NCBI GenBank assembly: GCA_026874595.1
Contig: CM049307.1
Location: 63,704,370 to 63,768,369, forward strand
DNA from: Sipunculus nudus
Taxonomy: Eukaryota > Annelida > Sipuncula > Golfingiida > Sipunculidae
DNA length: 64,000 bases
Reading direction: 5' to 3'
Part shown: positions 58,801 to 64,000 of the stretch, piece by piece
Position numbering within the stretch: the stretch's first letter is position 1
Layout: every line of letters starts with the position of its first letter
Translations under genes and position numbers: made by a program
Notes under the pieces: generated by a model
Databases searched by the model: none
Told to the model about the DNA's origin: nothing
What the model saw: the letters and a program-made list of their open reading frames with translations, nothing else

Positions 58801-59585
58801 TATGGATTATCCACTATTGGCAAGTGAGCTATATATTAAAGATGGAAGACCTAGGATGAAAGTTTGGCTTAAAATGCATCCACAGTATCTTTTAAAATGC
58901 CAGTCCAGTGACCTTGACCTTTGACCTCATGACCCTAGAACCTATAGGGTTCTTACTTTAGTGGTGGGCCATACATAAGTCATGTTTGAAATCCATATGG
59001 CTATCAACACTGGGGATATCATAAGAGGTGTGTGATTTTCACCATATATGGCAATATTCAAGGTCAAGGCCACTATCATAGGAAAGGTCATGACACCAAT
59101 TTAAATAAACATCATCCCATAACCCATACCCATGTATATGCATAATATAAAAGAAATCTGTCCATTAGTTTTTGACTTACAATGCTCACAGTACTGTAAG
59201 GTAGCAATTTTGGGGGTTTTAAACTGCAAGAAAACAAGTAAAGAATAATAGGTGGCGCCACCAGTTTCTGGAACATGACAACCCTATCCATGATCTTCCA
59301 TCAACTTGATTTTGGGATAAATCCATGCAAGATTTCTTGAGATATTAAAGAATTTGTGTGATTTTCCCCAAAATTGGACCTATTCAAGGTCAAGGACACT
59401 CTCTTAGTAAAGGTCATGACCTCATTTTAAATAGGCGTCGTCCTCTCACCCATATCTATACATATACCAAGTTTGGTAAAGTTCCGTGAAATATTTTTTG
59501 GGTTATCGCGCCAACAAGATTTATATGCGGCGGCGGCGGGACCGGTATGAAAACAGTATCCCCCGACTTTGTCTGGGGATACAAT
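55824..59585 (+). mobile_element. Family c element carrying an expanded GTGACC array
   Basis: Starts AACTAGACATTTC, hairpin GCACC-GCA-GGTGC, then GTATCCCCAGAC. Ends GTATCCCCCGAC...GTCTGGGGATACAAT. Internally an 11-unit array (about 56,017-58,990) is followed by one ordinary family c unit with exact GGTGGCGCCACC at 59,251-59,262 and a GGCGGCGGCGG stretch before the end. The element is about 3.8 kb, nearly three times its relative at 52 kb, the difference being the array. Confidence 0.75.
56017..58990 (+). repeat. 11-unit tandem array of about 288 bp
   Basis: Unit starts (CCTGTGACCTTGACCTTTGA) lie at about 56017, 56303, 56592, 56880, 57169, 57456, 57743, 58034, 58323, 58614 and 58905, spacing 285-291. 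Each unit has a second related cluster (GTGACCTTCACCTTTGACCT) about 140 bp on. Identity between units is high. The recurrent 60-70 codon frames on both strands come from the repeat. Confidence 0.9.
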
Positions 59586-60068
59586 TATGACAGGCTTGCC
59601 TTATACCCCTGTCACACATGAATTGCTTTATATAGGTAGGAGCAATGCAGATAAATGGAAATAGGTTTCAATATTATTTATAATTGACAAAGGCTTGAGG
59701 CTACAACGGAAAACCTTTGTAGCTTGACAGTCTAACCACATAATGCACCGATCCAAAACAATGCATGCATGTATATTTCTTAAGGAAACATTCCATATAT
59801 ATGTGTATGCAGGATGTATGTGTATAAATATCTTACCTATATTCTAGGAGTGATTCCATACTATGCATATTATGCATATGCAGTCCATTTAAAAATTCAA
59901 ACACTCGCTGTATGCATGAAAGCTAATGGGAGAAATCATACTTTGATGTAAGTGATACTGATAGGGGCAGTTGTCTTCTCTACACCTGCAATACTTAGCC
60001 CTGTTTTTAATGCATAGCTATATATAATGGAAGAACAGGTATCTGTTTTAAAACTGTATACACAAACA

Positions 60069-60070
<2 letters not shown>

Positions 60071-60115
<45 letters not shown>
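60071..60115. repeat. TA microsatellite
   Basis: Uninterrupted TA repeat of about 45 bp. Confidence 0.9.
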
Positions 60116-60121
<6 letters not shown>

Positions 60122-61535
60122 GCAGACATATGGCAGGTACTAGGTGCTCTTGTACACTCAGTTTTTGGACTCTCACAATAAAATAACCCTACAGGATTGC
60201 CATTGGGGGGAATATTTAGATAACTATTTGTACTGAATGCTATTTTTTCAACTTTCGCTGATTATCCAGACCAGTGATTGGCTGATTCATCAGTTGGTAG
60301 TTAGCACTGCTTCCTGTGCTGAAAGATGACCAGTGGTCAATGGTGCTAATTGCCCACTTTTCTATCCTGTGTTGACCTGATGATGAATTTATAAACAAAC
60401 AGTATACTATAGCACCTAAACTGACTTTGGCAGTGAGCTTGAAACACGTACCATCATATACGATGACCATCACATATGATCATAAGAACTTAGATCATTA
60501 AATTATGCATGCCATTTTCCCTGGACTCAATTCTGCTTAGCTTGTACATTTTCATTGTTATTGTATATTTGGTATGAATTTCAATCTTTTCATATGATTA
60601 ACTAACTGAATAAGCATATATTTAAATCAAGATTTATGTAGTTTATTAAAGTGTGTAAAAAGTAATTAAATTGAGCTTGGGTAGATATATCATGTTTTAT
60701 AGGGCAAAATTCTCTGTATATGATGTCAAATATATAGGACATGGACTGGTTGGAACAATTTGTACTGCTTTAAACTCATCTATGGCCTTTTTACATTACT
60801 AGTATATTTTTTTTAAACTTTGAGGAAATTATTGAGACAAGTTTAATTGATTCCTGAAAAAAAACACCTGGTTCTGGGAACTGCAGCACCCAGCACTGGC
60901 AAACATTTCCTTGAGCAACATAGGTAATGTCTGAACAGAATAATGCCAATTGCCTAACAATACCCGGGGCTTCATTTTTTATGCAATATTTCCTTATTAT
61001 GTCTGACTGCATGAAGAATGCTATTAAAAGCATATAGGTGAATTTACCCAACAAAAAAAGGATTTAAAGTTAAATCACATTTTATAATTATTTAAATGCT
61101 TAAATATTTCTTATTGCAAAACTGGTTTTATTAATTATAATCACATGATCATTGAACTCTAAATCAAATATAATAATCTAAACAAACAATTTTAGAGTAT
61201 AAAGAATCCCAATTCAGTGCCATTCATACCATGCATTTGGCCTGTCTAAAATCTTCAATTTATAATAGTTTTACTCTATATTTAGTGGAAACCTTGTTTG
61301 ATCCTCTCAACAAATAACACACTTGTATTGTGTCATTCTTCAATAATAAGCACAGACGTACCTGGTAACCTGTTTACTATTATGCAATCAAGGATTACCC
61401 ACACAACAAAAAACTACTCAAATGTGTAAAGTTATGAACCATACCATCAGACATGCAGTCTTACCAGATGAGTGTGTGAAACTGTGTAGTAATATAAAAT
61501 GTGTGATAAAAATCTGATTCCTTTATATTTTTTAA

Positions 61536-61538
<3 letters not shown>

Positions 61539-61594
<56 letters not shown>
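61539..61594. repeat. TA microsatellite
   Basis: Uninterrupted AT repeat of about 56 bp. Confidence 0.9.
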
Positions 61595-61597
<3 letters not shown>

Positions 61598-62183
61598 ATA
61601 TATAACAATTAATACTTATTTGCCCAGTTCCAATGTTTGGAAAAAGAAGCATGGTGTCTATAAAAAGATGTAAAAATACCTGATCACTTTTGATCCACTT
61701 TTGTGAGAAGTTTGACACCATTCAAATAAATCTACTTTTAACTTTAATAGAGTGTCACGGTATATCATGCTTTCTGAAGGTGTGATTAATATATTACTAA
61801 TAGTACTATTGTCATGTATTGAGCAGCCCATATCCACGTATTTACAGCTCGATCAAAGCCCCAGCCTTAAAAAAAAACATAATTACGTAAGGCACAGAAT
61901 GATGACATACCAGCACATGACAGTGTTATAATAATATGATTATCTACGTTTAATGACGACCTGAGCGGTTGTCGGTGGTTTTCTGACATCCGCGCGTTTT
62001 GCCACTCCCTTCTGTGTGCAGTCAGGCACACAGTAAGACATTATCAACGTGCTTCCCTGCTGACCTCAAACTAAACACACTGCAGCGTGGGGGACAATAC
62101 CGTAAACAACCAGCTGCCGTGATTAACTGATAACCCAAGCATTCTGGACGATGATAATCATGGTGACGTGAGTTGTTACTCAC

Positions 62184-62261
62184 CGGTGCCATCAGGAACA
62201 CTGGATGCCTAAGTTCAGCTGGGGACACCCGGCCTGCTTTCGTTTGAATGTTCCCATCCAT
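62184..62261 (-). other. Candidate leader exon of receptor-like gene with upstream ORF
   Basis: ATG at 62261 opens 26 codons (MDGNIQTKAGRVSPAELRHP then VFLMAP) up to a near-perfect donor CACCG|GTGAGTAA. If spliced to the acceptor at 54,852, the frame continues KLMGPDIH and stops at TAA, which overlaps the main ATG as TAATG. So this is best read as a 5' untranslated exon carrying a 34-codon upstream ORF. It could instead be the first exon of an unseen isoform. The transcription start is not defined. Confidence 0.45.
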
Positions 62262-62480
62262 ACAGTGTATACAGCCGTTTAATCTATTGACGAACCCCCC
62301 TCGACGAAAGCATATTAATTTCAGACAGTCTCTTCAATTTTTTATTTATCTTGTGAATCATTTGATTACATACATTTGATTAGATTGGTCATTAAGTCAT
62401 AAAAATTGTCATATATACACTGTAGCGTAAAATCAACAAACTGAAGTAGCTGTTACTTTAACTCCCCTCCCGGAAGTCAG
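62262..62480. promoter_or_regulatory. Divergent (bidirectional) promoter region
   Basis: About 220 bp separates the minus-strand leader exon from the plus-strand first exon. The flanks are CpG-containing against an AT-rich background. CCGGAAGT (ETS/GABP type) is at 62,470-62,477, and CGCCATATTG (complement resembles the YY1 site) at 62,498-62,507, both typical of housekeeping bidirectional promoters. Confidence 0.45.
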
Positions 62481-62605
62481 TTTTACAGGAAGAGGTTCGC
62501 CATATTGACAGCATTAAGTTTGTGTCCGCTGACAGAACTAACTTTCCTGTCGCCCCGCCGTCTGTATTTTCGCACCCGAATACGCCTCTTGGAGGAAACC
62601 AAAAG
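62480..62605 (+). other. Non-coding first exon of plus-strand gene (approximate start)
   Basis: CpG-containing stretch with no ATG, ending in the donor CCAAAAG|GTAGGG at 62,605. The 5' boundary is a guess based on promoter motifs. Confidence 0.4.
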
Positions 62606-62752
62606 GTAGGGTGAAGGAATGCTAAACAAAATACTATTTAATTGATCCACTCGTCCTTGTATATCTGTTCTATCAGCGTTCTAAATCTGTTTCGTGTTTG
62701 TTGCCCGGTAGGTTCCACTCCAGTTTTCAGAAACCCTGTGACATATCTAACT

Positions 62753-62822
62753 ATGGGACTGTCAGTTCAGTCAAACACTGACATTCTGCTGGTACATTTA
62801 GATTGTCTGTCATGTTCGAAAG
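62753..62822 (+). CDS. First coding exon of an unidentified plus-strand gene
   Basis: The exon probably begins at 62,712 or 62,731 (acceptors CCCGGTAG and GTTTTCAG) and ends in a strong donor GAAAG|GTAAGT. ATG at 62,753 gives MGLSVQSNTDILLVHLDCLS then CSK in phase 1. No signal peptide or domain is visible in 23 residues. No further exon is found before the window ends, so the gene continues to the right. Confidence 0.4.
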
Positions 62823-62972
62823 GTAAGTAATGGATCAAACTTGGCAGCGTGATCTTAAGGAAACATATACAGACCCTGTGCCACATCATATACAGTATAC
62901 TATAAGACTATGATATCTTACATCGGGTCGCCCAAAACACTGATGACATAGATCTATACAAGGGTAGTGTCT

Positions 62973-63396
62973 ATCCGCACGACCGTCGTGCGGATTAGCT
63001 TTCTTATCCGCACGACAGCCATGTGTTCCCATGTATCGTACACTAAATATATATTAAATTTTCATAAAATAATTACTTAAATATCAGAGGAATTATAATT
63101 TTTGGGAAATTGATACAAAACAAAACTCATTCACAGAAATAAACATACCACAAACTACACAAAGTACTTGCTATATGACAGCTGGCCAAGGAATATTCTT
63201 GTAATAGGCCCGGCCCAGGCTTTTCCAGTGCACCAATTGTGTCTAACTTGTAACTTTATGTAAGTATTAAGTTTACGTAAATAACCCAGCATCTACAACT
63301 TTTAAATAGTTCTGTTGTGCTGAGGTGTCTGTTACCAGCCATATTATTAGCAGTGGTTAGGTTATATATTATAACATGAGAGGCTGTCGTGCGGAT
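62973..63396. mobile_element. Inverted-repeat element with GTCGTGCGGAT termini
   Basis: ATCCGCACGACAGCC at about 63,006-63,020 is inverted at 63,382-63,396 (GGCTGTCGTGCGGAT), about 390 bp apart. Just outside the left end, 62,973-62,995 is a perfect palindrome: ATCCGCACGAC and its complement around a single C. The interior is AT-rich and non-coding. Probably a MITE; class unclear. Confidence 0.55.
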
Positions 63397-63400
63397 TGTA

Positions 63401-64000
63401 CGATTGTGCTGATAGCCTCGGCCCTATACAACAGTCAACAGATGCAAACACTGGTGTTTTGGGAGCGAATGTCGAATCACTCATGCACCCCTGGTTAGCA
63501 AACAAGGTTAAGAGGGCGATATAGTTGATGGGGATAGAGAGAAAAAAGGGGTATAGTTTTTTTGGGGGGTTTTAGTACATATATAACAACTGTTTACTGG
63601 CTCCTGTTTCACTCGTGATATTTGTTCATGTGACATCTTGAACTTGGCTGCGTGGAATTACCTGGAAGAGATGAAATACATGAATCATTAGTACATTTGA
63701 CATGACATGCAAAGACAGCGTGCTGGATCGGGTCTCAAACCACTGACCGGAGGCATACAAGTCCAATTGCATAACCACTATGCCACACAGAACTCCTTGC
63801 AGAACCGGGGAAAACGGGGGTATTTAAACCTGGATTAAAAAATGTGATCATGTGGTACACTGGGGGGTACTACTTCACCAGGAGTCATGATCATGTGATC
63901 AGTGAATCAACTTCGTACGAACACCAAATAGATCGCTTGGTATAACTAGTTGAAAAATGATTCAGGGGAGTAAAAGGTAAAGATGAATGATTGTTTACTT
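63401..64000. other. Window end, intronic for the plus-strand gene
   Basis: Apart from the tRNA-like relic, nothing is recognised. GATCATGTGATC-like palindromes occur at about 63,845-63,900. Confidence 0.3.
63724..63800 (-). repeat. tRNA-like sequence (SINE head or tRNA pseudogene)
   Basis: On the minus strand an A-box-like TGGCATAGTGG (63,786-63,776) and a B-box-like GGTTTGAGACC (63,741-63,731) are at tRNA spacing. The T-arm deviates from GGTTCGANNCC and acceptor pairing is not evident, so this is a relic rather than a functional tRNA. Confidence 0.5.

Larger units (their letters stand above)
59586..62183. other. 5' intron with TA microsatellites
   Basis: Contains TA runs at 60,071-60,115 and 61,539-61,594. 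No exon is supported. Confidence 0.45.

Noticed and set aside
62022-62261. 79-codon minus-strand frame as a complete gene
   Set aside because: A near-consensus donor at 62,184 interrupts it; the part beyond is best read as intron.
63724-63800. Functional tRNA gene
   Set aside because: A- and B-box-like motifs exist, but acceptor pairing and the conserved T-arm are absent; it is better called a tRNA-derived relic.

Overview
The window looks like animal nuclear DNA, most likely from a marine invertebrate and plausibly a bivalve or other mollusc. It is AT-rich, genes are split into small exons by large introns with GT-AG borders, CpG-containing DNA is limited to promoters, and much of the sequence is non-autonomous transposable elements with internal tandem repeats. 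There is no bacterial-style gene organisation, CRISPR array, rRNA or functional tRNA gene. Almost all short open frames are chance frames or repeat shadows. The species assignment is inference.

Genes. (1) The main gene lies on the minus strand from about 62,261 down to 19,912. I assembled it by hand from 12 coding exons whose splice phases all agree. It predicts a 550-residue single-pass type I membrane protein: signal peptide, one six-cysteine EGF module, a second cysteine-rich module, one transmembrane helix, a basic juxtamembrane segment with a 48-nt cassette exon, a predicted helical cytoplasmic region, a Ser/Gln-rich heptad repeat and an acidic tail. I do not recognise the family. (2) A second minus-strand gene starts at 4,091 with a short hydrophobic first exon and runs left; it may be as short as 38 residues. 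(3) A plus-strand gene starts near 62,480, divergent from gene 1, and leaves the window on the right.

Repeats, left to right: an inverted-repeat element (2.67-3.29 kb); a Harbinger-like MITE (7.54-8.19 kb); a nested complex (9.89-13.68 kb) holding a family d element and an intact tRNA-derived SINE; a family a element (14.50-15.37 kb); a TA-flanked MITE (16.48-16.73 kb); two family e ends (18.37 and 19.48 kb); a family d element with a family a insert (21.83-24.28 kb); a family b element nested in an older repeat (28.06-31.99 kb); a MITE (42.57-42.89 kb); a family a element (43.64-44.82 kb); an L2/CR1-like LINE 3' end (45.19-46.02 kb); and two family c elements (52.15-53.46 and 55.82-59.59 kb), the second carrying an 11-unit array of about 288 bp.

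The most interesting signal is that families a, b, c and d, which differ internally, share one plan: an AACTAGA or AACAAG start, a 5' hairpin, a subterminal inverted repeat, a tandem-repeat body and a matching 3' terminus. Three of these families also carry the perfect palindrome GGTGGCGCCACC (15 exact copies), and family d has a one-mismatch form. This resembles non-autonomous Helentron/HINE-type rolling-circle elements, but no transposase or helicase is present to prove it.
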